The translations under genes and the position numbers were made by a program. The notes beneath the pieces are model-generated. The model was not told where the DNA came from. It made no database searches and saw only the letters and a program-made list of their open reading frames with translations. A stretch of 64,000 nt of DNA from Rufibacter roseolus. GTDB taxonomy: Bacteria > Bacteroidota > Bacteroidia > Cytophagales > Hymenobacteraceae. Where the stretch lies: NCBI RefSeq assembly GCF_017916365.1, contig NZ_JAFMSU010000003.1, positions 310,001 through 374,000 on the forward strand, read 5' to 3'. Position 1 is the first letter of the stretch, and each line of letters begins with the position of its first letter. Positions 24,172 through 33,017 of the stretch are shown here, in pieces.

Positions 24172-25395
24172 ATGACCACTGTAGACCAATTATCCCTGTT
24201 AAAAGAAAACGTAGAGATCTTCTTGCCAGACCATGCCCTGGAAGAAAAGCTGGCTTTGGCCCAGAAAGAGAACCGCAAACTCATTATCAAGCTGGGCTTT
24301 GACCCTACCGCGCCAGACCTGCACCTGGGCCACGCCGTGGTTTTAAAGAAGTTGCGGCAGTTTCAGGACCTGGAGCATACCATCGTCATCATCATCGGGG
24401 ACTTTACTGCCCGCATAGGGGATCCCACGGGCAAGAACAAGTCGCGCCCGCCGCTGAGTGCCGAGCAGGTACAGCGTAATGCCCAGACTTACGTGAACCA
24501 GTTGTCTAAAATACTGGACGTAAGCAAATGCCAGATCCGCTACAACTCTGAGTGGCTGGGCACCATGGACATGACCCACACCATCCAACTGCTCTCGCAG
24601 GTGACCCTGGCCCAGATCATGCAGCGCACCGATTTCAACAACCGCTTTGAGAAAGGTCTGCCTATCTCGCTGCATGAGTTGGCGTACCCGCTTTTGCAGG
24701 GATTTGACTCTACCCAGATCCACGCCGATATTGAGATGGGCGGCACCGACCAGCTGTTCAATTGCTCCATGGGTCGTCAGTTACAAGAAAGTGTGGGAGG
24801 TCCTGGGCAGGCGGTGTTATGCATGCCGCTGCTCAAAGGCGTAGACGGCTCGGCTAAGATGAGCAAATCAGATCACAACATCATCGGGTTGACAGACGCG
24901 CCGCAGGAGATGTTCGGGAAGATCATGTCCATCCCCGATGCCCTCTTGCCCGAGTACCTGCACCTGGTCACGGATTTCAGCCCGGCCCAAAAGCAGCAGT
25001 TACTCTCCCAATTGAAGCAGGGCGAAAACCCTATGGTGCTGAAAAAGAAGATTGGGGTGAACGTGGTACAGCAATACCATAGCGCCGAGGCCGCAGAGCA
25101 GGCCCTGGCCTTTTTCCATAACCAGTTTCAGAACAAGCGCTTCGAGGAAAAGGAATTCATCCAGGTTTCGCTGGCCGCGCTCCCGCTCAAAAGCCTGGAC
25201 AGCTTCAGTTTGCTGGAAGTGTGTAAGGAACTGAGACCCGAGGAAAGCAAGACTAACCTCCGGCGGTTGATTGAGGCGGGCAGCGTGACCGTGAACGGTG
25301 AAAAAGCCACTGATTCGCATAATCTCCTTGGACCTGAAAGTCTCCCGCTCAAGATCAAGATTGGGAAACGAAGCTTCTTTGAGGTACTGGCTTAG
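24172..25395 (+). CDS. tyrS: tyrosyl-tRNA synthetase
   Basis: 407 residues from the ATG at 24172; the frame is open back to 24106, but that stretch overlaps the terminator. Class I synthetase motifs: HLGH (51-54, the HIGH motif in DPTAPDLHLGH) and KMSKS (229-233). Residues GDFTARIGDPTGKNKSRP and ADIEMGGTDQLFN are typical, and a C-terminal S4 RNA-binding domain spans about 345-405. The form with DPTAPDLHLGH is the TyrZ-like bacterial type. It charges tRNA-Tyr in the cytoplasm; essential unless a second copy exists. Monocistronic. Confidence 0.97.
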   Translation: MTTVDQLSLLKENVEIFLPDHALEEKLALAQKENRKLIIKLGFDPTAPDLHLGHAVVLKKLRQFQDLEHTIVIIIGDFTARIGDPTGKNKSRPPLSAEQVQRNAQTYVNQLSKILDVSKCQIRYNSEWLGTMDMTHTIQLLSQVTLAQIMQRTDFNNRFEKGLPISLHELAYPLLQGFDSTQIHADIEMGGTDQLFNCSMGRQLQESVGGPGQAVLCMPLLKGVDGSAKMSKSDHNIIGLTDAPQEMFGKIMSIPDALLPEYLHLVTDFSPAQKQQLLSQLKQGENPMVLKKKIGVNVVQQYHSAEAAEQALAFFHNQFQNKRFEEKEFIQVSLAALPLKSLDSFSLLEVCKELRPEESKTNLRRLIEAGSVTVNGEKATDSHNLLGPESLPLKIKIGKRSFFEVLA

Positions 25396-25442
25396 GCTTG
25401 GAATCTTCTTGGGCCACCCGCCTGGTTGCAGAGCAGAAGTCT

Positions 25443-25523
25443 GCGCAAGCGCACCATGCCTCCTACCTGTAGAAACCTCAATCCTTCTTGAGGAAAATTA
25501 CAGGCCAGAGGCATAGTGCGCTG
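25443..25523. repeat. long imperfect stem-loop after tyrS
   Basis: GCGCACCATGCCTC (25450-25463) is mirrored by GAGGCATAGTGCGC (25508-25521), with inner arms CCTGTA/TTACAGG and CCTCAA/TTGAGG. It is an unclassified cruciform-type element starting 48 bases past the tyrS stop. Confidence 0.65.
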
Positions 25524-25534
25524 CGGGAGCTGGG

Positions 25535-25574
25535 GTATTTACGCCCTGTTTTTCTAAAACCAGGCCCTAAACAC
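25535..25574. repeat. intergenic palindrome family copy
   Basis: GTATTTACGCCCTGTTTTT, CT, AAAACCAGGCCCTAAACAC; close to consensus. Confidence 0.75.
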
Positions 25575-25639
25575 TAAGGAGACTATTCAGAAAATTATCT
25601 TCTTTCATGAATCTGGTGCCTAAGTTTCATACCAGTGCC

Positions 25640-26007
25640 GTATACCTTGTTACCTGATTTATTATTTATATCTTCCTTTTTCCAAAGGATTTAGCGTTTC
25701 TCTAACCCTGGGGAGTAGATAAAGGTTTGTGCCTTTAGGCGACCCGAGGTTCTGTTTCTAGGGTATTTCTGGTAAAACAGATTAGAAACAGAGGGCACCC
25801 CGGGCGCTTGCGTCAACAACTGCTTACCGTATTTCACTTTCCTTCCACGGTAGCTGCTACTTCCACCTGGCTGCCGGGAACCGTTTACAAGTATCTCTGG
25901 ACACCCCGGCGGGGAGTAAGACAAGGCTAGGTTCAGACCACGTGGCCTCTGCGCAACTCCCGGATGATTGCCTCTAAGTTCATTTTACCACAAAAAAACG
26001 GAAATCT
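25640..26007 (+). repeat. duplicated leader, copy 2 (upstream of NTF2-like gene)
   Basis: Counterpart of 21600-21965. The ACACCCCGGCGGGGAGTA word and CTCTGCGCAACTCCCGGATG word lie at matching distances from the ATG. No gene is seen in 25396-26007. Confidence 0.7.
25751..25792. repeat. intergenic palindrome family copy, divergent arms
   Basis: TCTGTTTCTA (25751-25760) pairs perfectly with TAGAAACAGA (25783-25792) around GGTATTTCTGGTAAAACA. It is positioned like 21712-21751 in the other leader but with different arm sequence. Confidence 0.6.
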
Positions 26008-26397
26008 ATGCAAACAGTCCACCCAGACATCACCGATGAGATTAAAACCCTGTGCCGAGATTTTGAGAGTGCCTTCGCCAAAGGAGACGCCGCGGGGGTG
26101 GCCGCCCTCTACACCCAGGACGGTATGCTGCTCCCCTCCGGCAGCGACATTGTGCGGGGCCAGGATGCTATCAGGCAGTATTGGCAAGGCGCCATGGATG
26201 CCGGCATGAAAGAGTGCCACCTGGAAACCATTGACGTGGAACTGCTAGACAATACCGCCATTGAACTGGGCCATTTCACCCTGCAAGGCGACGGCGGACG
26301 TATCATGGACGAAGGGAAAAACATGGTAGTCTGGAAAAAAGAGTCCGGCGAATGGAAAATCCAGAAAGATATTTGGAACAGCAGCTCAGCCTATTAG
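26008..26397 (+). CDS. NTF2-like (SnoaL/DUF4440-type) protein, paralogue B
   Basis: 129 residues, the same length as paralogue A at 21966 and alignable without gaps (DITDEIKTLCRDFESAFAKGDAAGVAALYTQDG...VWKKESGEWKIQKDIWNS). Cytoplasmic NTF2-like fold. About 4 kb separate the copies, with DUF5655, a membrane protein and tyrS between. Conserved length, leader and terminator suggest that both are expressed and selected. Function unknown. Confidence 0.88.
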   Translation: MQTVHPDITDEIKTLCRDFESAFAKGDAAGVAALYTQDGMLLPSGSDIVRGQDAIRQYWQGAMDAGMKECHLETIDVELLDNTAIELGHFTLQGDGGRIMDEGKNMVVWKKESGEWKIQKDIWNSSSAY

Positions 26398-26430
26398 CGC
26401 TTTCGCAAGCCTCCAAATAAACCCCATCAA

Positions 26431-26480
26431 AGCCTCAAAGCAGCCGATGCCTTAATAAAAGAAGCGGTTGTTTTGAGGCT
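26431..26480 (+). terminator. stem-loop terminator of paralogue B
   Basis: AGCCTCAAAGCAGCC (26431-26445) pairs with GGTTGTTTTGAGGCT (26466-26480) using two G-U pairs; CCTATTTTAT follows. Confidence 0.7.
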
Positions 26481-26505
26481 CCTATTTTATAAACAGGCCT
26501 AAACC
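26469..26505. repeat. intergenic palindrome family copy
   Basis: GTTTTGAGGCTCCTATTTT, AT, AAACAGGCCTAAACC; it lies just beyond the stop of the convergent lipoprotein gene. Confidence 0.65.
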
Positions 26506-26510
26506 TTAGT

Positions 26511-26999
26511 CTATAATGGAACCACTTTCTCCGGCTCATTGGTAGAGGCTATGCACTCCAGTTTCCAATCACCGTTTTTCTGCTTCCGGTAAATAGAGAC
26601 CCAGGCATAGTGGGTGGTTTCCTCAATGTTCCGGCCCGTACTGTCTTTCGTGGTCAGGACCACCAGTTTGTCCACTACGGCATAGGCCAGCGAACGGTCC
26701 TCAGAAAACCGGATGATGGGCGGCTTCACATCGTCCCATTTCTTGAACTCCACTGAGTTGAAGTAGTTCTGGAAGACTTCTGTATCTGATTGGCCAGAGC
26801 TCATGTGGATTTTACCGGCATTTACACTGATCATATCCGGGGAAGACCTAGCGAACATGGCCTTGGCGTCTTTGGCAAAGTGGGCCTGGCGTTGCTGGGC
26901 ATGCAGTTTCAACAGTTGGGCCTTATCTTCTTCTGCCCCGGTCTTATCTGAGCACGAGAAAGCCACCAGAAAGAAAAGCAGGAATACGGTTGTCTTCAT
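26511..26999 (-). CDS. NTF2-like (DUF4440-type) lipoprotein
   Basis: 162 residues. Lipoprotein signal MKTTVFLLFFLVAFSC, Cys16 as lipid anchor. The mature domain has the NTF2-like pattern HAQQRQAHFAKDAKAMFARSSPDMISVNAG, ending in SIYRKQKNGDWKLECIAST, so it is distantly related in fold to the two cytoplasmic NTF2-like proteins nearby. It probably sits on the periplasmic face of a membrane. Function unknown; transcribed convergently to paralogue B. Confidence 0.85.
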   Translation of the reverse strand: MKTTVFLLFFLVAFSCSDKTGAEEDKAQLLKLHAQQRQAHFAKDAKAMFARSSPDMISVNAGKIHMSSGQSDTEVFQNYFNSVEFKKWDDVKPPIIRFSEDRSLAYAVVDKLVVLTTKDSTGRNIEETTHYAWVSIYRKQKNGDWKLECIASTNEPEKVVPL

Positions 27000-27099
27000 A
27001 ACGAGAGATTATTTTAGGATGGAAAGCACAAAGCAATGACGTCTCCGGAATCCAAGAGAAACACAGGCCTTGGGAACCGAAGCCAGATCCACAAAGCGG

Positions 27100-27133
27100 C
27101 TTTTCTGCTGATTTGGTAAAAACAGCAGAAAAA
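27100..27133. repeat. hairpin, possible palindrome family copy
   Basis: TTTTCTGCTG (27101-27110) pairs with CAGCAGAAAA (27123-27132) across a 12-base loop. It lies between the divergent lipoprotein and signal peptidase genes. Confidence 0.6.
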
Positions 27134-27276
27134 TCAGTCTTTGGCTGCTATTCCCCAAAGGGATTCTGTTTAATCGGCCCTCTGCAAAGCTAGGATTTAG
27201 GTAAGAAGGAACACAATAAAACCAAGGAAACATAGTTTTATTCTATATTCTGGTTTCCAGGTAACCACTTTGCTCT

Positions 27277-28377
27277 ATGGCTGTTAAATTCTGGGGAAAG
27301 AAGGAGAAACCCTCTTCGCCCAAAAAGAAAAAATCGTTCTTGCGTGAATGGGCCGATGCGGCCATGTTCGCGGTGGTATGCGCCACGCTCATCAGGTGGC
27401 TCACCTTTGAGGCCTTTGCCATCCCCAGCTCGTCCATGGAACAGTCGCTGCTCACCGGCGATTACCTTTTTGTGAGTAAGCTGCACTACGGCTCGCGCGC
27501 GCCCATGACGCCGCTGCAGGTGCCCCTGACCCACCAAACCATCTGGGGCACCAATCTCAATTCCTTCTCAGACCTGGTGCAACTGCCTTATTACCGTTTG
27601 CCCGGCTTTACCCATATCAAACACAATGACCCTGTGGTATTCAACCATCCGGAGGAAGTGGAACGCCCCGTAGACCTGAAAACCTACCTTATCAAACGCT
27701 GCATAGGGGTGGCCGGAGATACCCTCCAGATGAAGCAAAAGCAGGTGTACCTCAATGGCAAGCTTACCCATATCCCTGGCAAACTGCAGTTCAGCTACTT
27801 CCTTAAAACCGATGGGTATGTGCAGGAGAAGTTTTTCAGGAAACACGGCATCACGGATGTATACCCGGCGCAGGGTGGCTACGTGGTTCATACCTTGCCC
27901 CAAACCGCCCAGGAACTCCGCTCCTTTGATTTCATCAAGGAGGTGACCTCGCTGGAGACGCCGCCGGAGGTAACAGACCCTTCGGTTTTCCCCCAGGCTC
28001 CGGCCACCTACGCCTGGAACCAGGATAATTTCGGGCCGCTGTACATTCCCAAAGCCGGCGCTACCGTGCCCATCACCCCGCAGACGCTTCCGCTGTATGA
28101 GAAAATCATGCGGGTCTACGAGCACAACCCAGGCTTAGAGATTAAAGGCGGACGGGCTTACCAGAACGGGAAAGAACTCACCCACTACACCTTCAAACAG
28201 AACTACTACTTCATGATGGGCGACAACCGCCACAACTCCCTCGACTCCCGGTTCTGGGGCTTCGTTCCCGAGGAATACGTGGTGGGCAAAGCCGTCCTGG
28301 TCTGGATGTCATCAGATTCCAGCGCCAATTTCACAGATAAAATTCGGTGGAACCGCCTGTTCCACACCATAAAATAA
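27277..28377 (+). CDS. lepB: signal peptidase I
   Basis: 366 residues. A basic N-terminus ([13 protein letters not shown]) precedes one membrane anchor (about 25-47). Catalytic Ser53 lies in [13 protein letters not shown] and Lys140 in [14 protein letters not shown], and the [14 protein letters not shown] box is near 311-324. A long insertion between the Lys box and the GDN box, larger than in E. coli LepB, is common in Bacteroidota. It cleaves Sec/Tat signal peptides at the outer face of the inner membrane. It may be one of several copies in the genome. Confidence 0.95.
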   Translation: MAVKFWGKKEKPSSPKKKKSFLREWADAAMFAVVCATLIRWLTFEAFAIPSSSMEQSLLTGDYLFVSKLHYGSRAPMTPLQVPLTHQTIWGTNLNSFSDLVQLPYYRLPGFTHIKHNDPVVFNHPEEVERPVDLKTYLIKRCIGVAGDTLQMKQKQVYLNGKLTHIPGKLQFSYFLKTDGYVQEKFFRKHGITDVYPAQGGYVVHTLPQTAQELRSFDFIKEVTSLETPPEVTDPSVFPQAPATYAWNQDNFGPLYIPKAGATVPITPQTLPLYEKIMRVYEHNPGLEIKGGRAYQNGKELTHYTFKQNYYFMMGDNRHNSLDSRFWGFVPEEYVVGKAVLVWMSSDSSANFTDKIRWNRLFHTIK

Positions 28378-28480
28378 AAGAAAACTGCGCAGGCGTTCTT
28401 AGGCTGCTTACGGGCAATCCTAGGAACGGTCCTGCTGCATTTATTTAGGCAGGTTCTTCACCCAGAGAGATATTCTATGG

Positions 28481-28518
28481 GCGTTTAGGTGCATTATTTC
28501 AAAAATCAGCCTCAAACC
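28481..28518. repeat. intergenic palindrome family copy
   Basis: GCGTTTAGGTGCATTATTT, C, AAAAATCAGCCTCAAACC; between lepB and the next barrel gene. Confidence 0.55.
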
Positions 28519-28579
28519 AAAATTCCCAGCTATCAAAGGGACCTGTACCGCCAGGGATTACCTGACCAAACCATCATAC

Positions 28580-29107
28580 ATGAAAAACATTTTAGCCCTC
28601 CTCCTTCTCCTTGCTGGGAATTCTGTTTATGCGCAGGACACCCCCAACCCGATCAGGAAAAACACCATCTTTTTTGAAATTGGGGGAAACAGCTTCCTAT
28701 ACTCCCTCAACTATGACCGGCTTCTGGTCAAGAAACCAAACTGGGGCTTGGCCGGACGCATTGGGGGCTCCTACTTACGTGACACCGGAGTGTTTGAGAA
28801 CACAGACAACCACTTCTACGCTGTTCCGCTGGAGTTGTCTTTGCTGGTTGGCAAGAGCAACCACAAGTTAGAAATAGGAGCTGGGGCAACCCCATTCTAC
28901 AAGGATTACCAGGAGGAGTCTGGCAAGGACAACTGGTCTTCTGTTGCTCCCACTGCCCGAATAGGCTACAGATACCAGAAAAGCGGCGGCGGCTTGTTTT
29001 TCAAAGCAGGCTTCACCCCGCTGATCGCCTTCAAAAAAGATTATAACTCTATTAACCCCAAGCATGTGTATCCCTGGGCAGGTTTAGCTTTTGGTTATAC
29101 TATATAA
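28580..29107 (+). CDS. small outer-membrane beta-barrel protein
   Basis: 175 residues. Signal peptide MKNILALLLLLAGNSVYAQ; the mature protein has eight or so alternating amphipathic strands (FFEIGGNSFLYSLNYDRLL, LELSLLVGKSNHKLEIGAGATPF, PTARIGYRYQ, AGLAFGYTI), ending in an aromatic-rich terminal strand. It resembles porin-family or OmpA-like eight-stranded barrels without a peptidoglycan domain. No specific substrate. A second barrel gene follows 217 bp later. Confidence 0.8.
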   Translation: MKNILALLLLLAGNSVYAQDTPNPIRKNTIFFEIGGNSFLYSLNYDRLLVKKPNWGLAGRIGGSYLRDTGVFENTDNHFYAVPLELSLLVGKSNHKLEIGAGATPFYKDYQEESGKDNWSSVAPTARIGYRYQKSGGGLFFKAGFTPLIAFKKDYNSINPKHVYPWAGLAFGYTI

Positions 29108-29324
29108 AATAATTTTAGTAATTTATAAGCAAAATGCAAACGAATACAATTAACCAGTTTCCTCCTTGGGCAAAGCTCTCCCGGGAATTGGCGCTTCCGC
29201 AGTGTAGACTCATTTTCAGGGTCTACAAACATGCAATTGGTGGATGCTTCTGAGTTGACGTGCTCTTTGGGATGCCGGGCAACTAGTGGCAGTGGTGAGA
29301 TAAAAAGCGCTTTTATGCTTCTAC
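29108..29324. other. intergenic gap
   Basis: No gene, hairpin or palindrome copy recognised. Confidence 0.4.
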
Positions 29325-30242
29325 ATGATCAAAATTTCGATCAGGGCCTATGTTCCGTTTCTTCGGCGACTATCCAAAACAAGGCATGCCTCAAATCATA
29401 GGGCAACCCTCTTTCAGCGGGCAACCAACTCCCTAACAGATTTCCATGGCCGGGTCCTACTCCTGATGGCCGTTCTCTACCTTTTCCACGCGGGTCCGCT
29501 CATGGCCCAGGGCCAGCCGTCTGATGTTCCGGTGCTCAAACAGAACATGAAGCACGTTTTCAGAGAGGCCAAGAAATTCTCCCTTATTGCGGGCGGTGGA
29601 ATCACCCTCATGGACAGTGATTACGAGGCCGGAAAGGTGGGCTTGATTGAAAAGATAAAGATCAATGGGTACGGTTATAGCGGTAGCGTTGGGGGCATGT
29701 ACCAGTTTACACCTTACGTAGGTGGCCTGTTAAGCTTAGACTACATTTCGGTGAGAGGCAAAAGGCCTCAGGAAGGCTGCTCTTTTTGCTCTGAGATGGT
29801 AACCACTTCCCTTTCTGGGGTAATGCTTCTGGCCACAAGAGCGTCGCTGGCCAGGCTATATTCCAAGTCTTTCAGGAGAGGCATTATCCTAGTTCCTTAC
29901 CTGAGAGGCGGCGTGGGCTTTATGAGTTACCAAGCCAGTTCTTACAATGATGAACAATCAGCGGATCCGGCCACTGAATACCCCGATCTCACTTTGGTTG
30001 TACCTCTGGGGGGCGGCCTCAGGCTGCGGCTCACAGACCAGATAAGCTTGGCCACTGAGGCGGTCCTCACCATGCCTTTTTCAGATTACCTGGACAATCG
30101 GCCCAGTGGCAATAATCTGTTAAAAACCAATGACCAGCTTCTCTCCTTTTCTCTTAAAGGCCTCTATCACTTAGGACACAAACGATCTCAAGCCGTAAGT
30201 GGCTCTCTTTTAAAGAAACGTGGTTTTAAAAAGAAGAAGTAG
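29325..30242 (+). CDS. outer-membrane beta-barrel (porin-family) protein
   Basis: 305 residues from ATG 29325. The N-terminus is unusual: about 45 basic residues precede a hydrophobic core (RVLLLMAVLYLFHAGPLMAQ). The true start could be nearer the core, e.g. the ATG at 29466, but that leaves a short signal peptide. Strand-rich body (FSLIAGGGITLMDSD, GYSGSVGGMYQFTPYVGGLLSLDYISV, LVVPLGGGLRLRLTDQISLATEAVL) with a Cys pair (CSFC) in a loop and a Lys-rich tail. Family typical of Bacteroidota; role unknown. Confidence 0.75.
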   Translation: MIKISIRAYVPFLRRLSKTRHASNHRATLFQRATNSLTDFHGRVLLLMAVLYLFHAGPLMAQGQPSDVPVLKQNMKHVFREAKKFSLIAGGGITLMDSDYEAGKVGLIEKIKINGYGYSGSVGGMYQFTPYVGGLLSLDYISVRGKRPQEGCSFCSEMVTTSLSGVMLLATRASLARLYSKSFRRGIILVPYLRGGVGFMSYQASSYNDEQSADPATEYPDLTLVVPLGGGLRLRLTDQISLATEAVLTMPFSDYLDNRPSGNNLLKTNDQLLSFSLKGLYHLGHKRSQAVSGSLLKKRGFKKKK

Positions 30243-30368
30243 CAAAAGCATTTGTCGTAAATAGGGACACTGTAAAAGCGAAATAACAGCTCCACTATTG
30301 AGGGTGGGGTTTTGAGGTACCATTAAACAGTAAAATGGTCCAAGCACCGTAACGGTCCCCTTACCTGC

Positions 30369-30415
30369 TAAACTGAATCGGCCCTGTTTTGAGAAAACAG
30401 GGCCGATTCAGTTTA
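30369..30415. terminator. perfect 22-bp palindromic hairpin (palindrome family), bidirectional terminator candidate
   Basis: Arms 30369-30390 and 30394-30415 are exact complements around a GAG loop. It lies between convergent genes (stop codons at 30242 and 30439). An outer pair, CCTGCTAAA and TTTAGCAGG (about 30430), extends the structure. Confidence 0.88.
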
Positions 30416-30438
30416 AGCATTAGCCCTCCTTTAGCAGG

Positions 30439-32154
30439 TTAGATATTCTGCTTTTTCATTTCACTTACGGCATGATCCACGGCGCGGGCGGTGAGGGCCA
30501 TGTAGGTGAGCGATGGGTTTTGGGTAGAGGTGGAAGTCATGCAGGCGCCATCGGTTACGTAGACGTTGGGACAGGCATGCAGTTGGTTGTATCTGTTCAG
30601 CAACGAGGTCTTAGGGTCGTGGCCCATGCGTACGCCGCCCATCTCGTGGATGTCTAGTCCCGGGGCCTGGTGCGAATCGGTTTTCTTGATGTTGGTGAAG
30701 CCGGCTTTGGTGAACATCTCCTCCATCTGGGCATGGTAATCGGCTACCATTTTGTTGTCGTTGGCATCGTAGTCCAGGTTGATGTTCAGGAGCGGGATGC
30801 CCCAGTCGTCTTTCCGGGTCTTGCTCAGGCTCAACTGGCTTTCGGCTTTGGGAATGGTTTCGCCCATCATGTGAGAGCCTACTTTCCAGATGCCCCAGGA
30901 AGGGTTTAGAAGCTGTTTTTTCAAATCTACCCCGAAACCAGACGTATCTGATTCCTGCCCACGGTCGGCCCGGAAACCGGCGGCATATCCGCGCAGGAAG
31001 TCGGTTTCTTGCTTGTGCAGGTTCCGGAAGCGCGGGATGTAGCCGCCGCCCGCAGGGTTACGGCCATCGGTGGCGTACTCTTGGAAGCCTTCGTACTCGG
31101 CGGTGATCCTGGCGCGGTAGTTATGGAAGGCCACGTACTTGCCCAGCAACCCGCTGTCGTTGCCCAGCCCGTTGGGGAACCGATCTGAGGTGGAGTTCAA
31201 CAGTATCTGGTTTGTGCTAAACGCCGAGGCATTCACGAAAATCACCGGTGCGTAATACTCGGTGGTTTCCTTCGTCTGGGCATTGATCACACGCACGCCG
31301 GTGGCTTTACCCGCCTTATCGTCATAAATTACCTCCTGCACTACTGAGTGCGGCAGCAGGGTCATGAGCCCCGTGCGCTCGGCCCACGGAATAGTGGAGG
31401 AATTGCTGCTGAAGTACCCCCCAAAAGGACAGCCGCGCTGGCATATCACCCGGTTCATGCACTGCGCCCGGCCCTGGTCCAGATGGATCTGGTTGGGCTT
31501 GGACAGATGCGCACAGCGGGCACTGATCACGTGGCGGTTGCCGTAATGGCTTTTGAGTTGCTTTTTGAAGTAGTCTTCCACGCTGTTCAGCGGATAGGCG
31601 GGCAGAAACTCGCCGTCGGGCAGTTCCGCCAGGCCATCGTTATTGCCGGAGATACCCGCGAATTTCTCCACGTAGCTGTACCACGGCGCCAGGTCTTTGT
31701 AGCGGATAGGCCAGTCCACGGCATAACCGTCGCGGGCGGGACCTTCAAAATCAAGGTCGCTCCAGCGCTGCGTCTGCCGGGCCCACAACAGTGACTTGCC
31801 GCCCACCTGCTGGCCCCTGATCCAGTCAAAGGGCTTTTCCTGCACGTATGGCTGCTCCGTGTCTTTCACGAAGAAGTGCATGGCGTCTTCGCGGAACGCG
31901 TAGCAGCGGCTCACCACCGGGTTCTTTTCCCTCATTTCAGCGGTCAGCTCCCCCCGGTGCTCAAATTCGTAGGGCATCATGTTGGTGGTGGGGTAATCCT
32001 TGATGTGCTTCACATCGCGGCCGCGCTCCAGCACCAGCGTTTTCAGGCCCTTGCCGGTGAATTCCTTCGCCGCCCATCCGCCGCTCATCCCAGACCCGAT
32101 CACGATGGCGTCAAAGGTGCGCTGCTTTACACTGTCTACATTCAGATTGGCCAT
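30439..32154 (-). CDS. GMC family oxidoreductase (FAD-dependent, membrane-complex type)
   Basis: 571 residues, no obvious signal peptide. Rossmann FAD motif VIGSGMSGG (about 18-26) and LVLERGRD. Body has RGQQVGGKSLLWARQTQRW, a QRGCPFGGYFSSN segment with Cys, and the C-terminal catalytic region HEMGGVRMGHDP followed by GACMTSTSTQNPSLTYMALTARA, where His and Asn act in alcohol or sugar oxidation. It pairs with the subunit-3-like gene 2 bp upstream, as in gluconate 2-dehydrogenase-type complexes; the cytochrome subunit is not adjacent. It likely acts in the periplasm or at the inner membrane; the sugar substrate is unknown. Confidence 0.93.
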   Translation of the reverse strand: MANLNVDSVKQRTFDAIVIGSGMSGGWAAKEFTGKGLKTLVLERGRDVKHIKDYPTTNMMPYEFEHRGELTAEMREKNPVVSRCYAFREDAMHFFVKDTEQPYVQEKPFDWIRGQQVGGKSLLWARQTQRWSDLDFEGPARDGYAVDWPIRYKDLAPWYSYVEKFAGISGNNDGLAELPDGEFLPAYPLNSVEDYFKKQLKSHYGNRHVISARCAHLSKPNQIHLDQGRAQCMNRVICQRGCPFGGYFSSNSSTIPWAERTGLMTLLPHSVVQEVIYDDKAGKATGVRVINAQTKETTEYYAPVIFVNASAFSTNQILLNSTSDRFPNGLGNDSGLLGKYVAFHNYRARITAEYEGFQEYATDGRNPAGGGYIPRFRNLHKQETDFLRGYAAGFRADRGQESDTSGFGVDLKKQLLNPSWGIWKVGSHMMGETIPKAESQLSLSKTRKDDWGIPLLNINLDYDANDNKMVADYHAQMEEMFTKAGFTNIKKTDSHQAPGLDIHEMGGVRMGHDPKTSLLNRYNQLHACPNVYVTDGACMTSTSTQNPSLTYMALTARAVDHAVSEMKKQNI

Positions 32155-32156
32155 GG

Positions 32157-32693
32157 TTAGCTTTGCTGTTTTGTCTTTACTGGGAAATATGCGTTGTACC
32201 GGCCCGGCACCAGTTCATAGACCCGCAGTTTGGTCATGACCAGTTCTGAGTTGAGGTAGCCGGTAATGGTGTGGTCTTTGACCATTCTGTAGAAAGCGAC
32301 TACGTCCTCGGGGGCTTTTCCGGCGTTCACGGCCGAGACCAGTTCCTGGCGTTTTTGGGGGCTGGCCTCCACAAAAGAACTCCCTACCTGCTTTTTGGCC
32401 AGTTTCTTGAAACCGTCCAGCCCGGCCATGAAGGCCTTCTGGTCCTTCTCGCCTCTCAGGTCATCTACCATCTTCAGGGTGAAGCGGTGCAGGCCCAGGG
32501 TTTTGCCGCCGGGCGTATCAGTAGTGGGCAGGATGGTTTCCACCAGTTCGCCCATCAGTTTCTCGTCCTCGCCGGAGATATCCAGGTTTCTCAACCGGAT
32601 AGAGGCTTTGCTGGTCTCCATCACGCAGGACGGTGCCAGCACCAGCCCTCCCGTAAACAGCAGCAAACCTTTGACAACAGTACGCCTGTTCAT
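32157..32693 (-). CDS. gluconate 2-dehydrogenase subunit 3 family protein
   Basis: 178 residues. The N-terminus MNRRTVVKGLLLFTGG has a Tat-like twin Arg and a lipobox-like PSC at 21-23. The Tat signal would export the complex, since GMC partners without their own signal can hitch-hike. The body (ETILPTTDTPGGKTLGLHRFTLKMVDDL) matches the small subunit family. It lies 2 bp upstream of the GMC oxidoreductase in one operon; its start is next to an AT-rich promoter region (32700-33017). Confidence 0.9.
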   Translation of the reverse strand: MNRRTVVKGLLLFTGGLVLAPSCVMETSKASIRLRNLDISGEDEKLMGELVETILPTTDTPGGKTLGLHRFTLKMVDDLRGEKDQKAFMAGLDGFKKLAKKQVGSSFVEASPQKRQELVSAVNAGKAPEDVVAFYRMVKDHTITGYLNSELVMTKLRVYELVPGRYNAYFPVKTKQQS

Positions 32694-33017
32694 AAATATT
32701 TATTTTAACTATCCTCCTAAGGAGTCTACTCTATCAGAATTCTTTTAATCCATTAATATAATTGAAAGTATGCTAACCCGGAAGATTTGCTAAATTCTGA
32801 GCAGTTTTTGTTAAATAAGTATTGAAATAGTTGGGGCCGTTGCGCCACCTGCCTTGTTTATAGCCTTAATTTCAGAAGACGCGCCCAAAATTTCAGAGGT
32901 GAATCACACTTATATTTTGGGCAGTTTGGCAGTGGGGTCACCCGATGCATATTTGAGTTCTACTACTTTTTGGTTATGTTCAAGGATAAGCTTATTTCTA
33001 TATAAAAAATTGAATAT
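32694..33017. other. divergent AT-rich intergenic region
   Basis: Holds the promoters of the GMC operon (minus) and the HExxH protein gene (plus). No exact TAnnTTTG box or palindrome copy noticed. Confidence 0.45.

Noticed and set aside
24060-24172. T-box or attenuator in front of tyrS
   Set aside because: The hairpin is a plain terminator with T-run before the leader; there is no specifier loop or antiterminator bulge.
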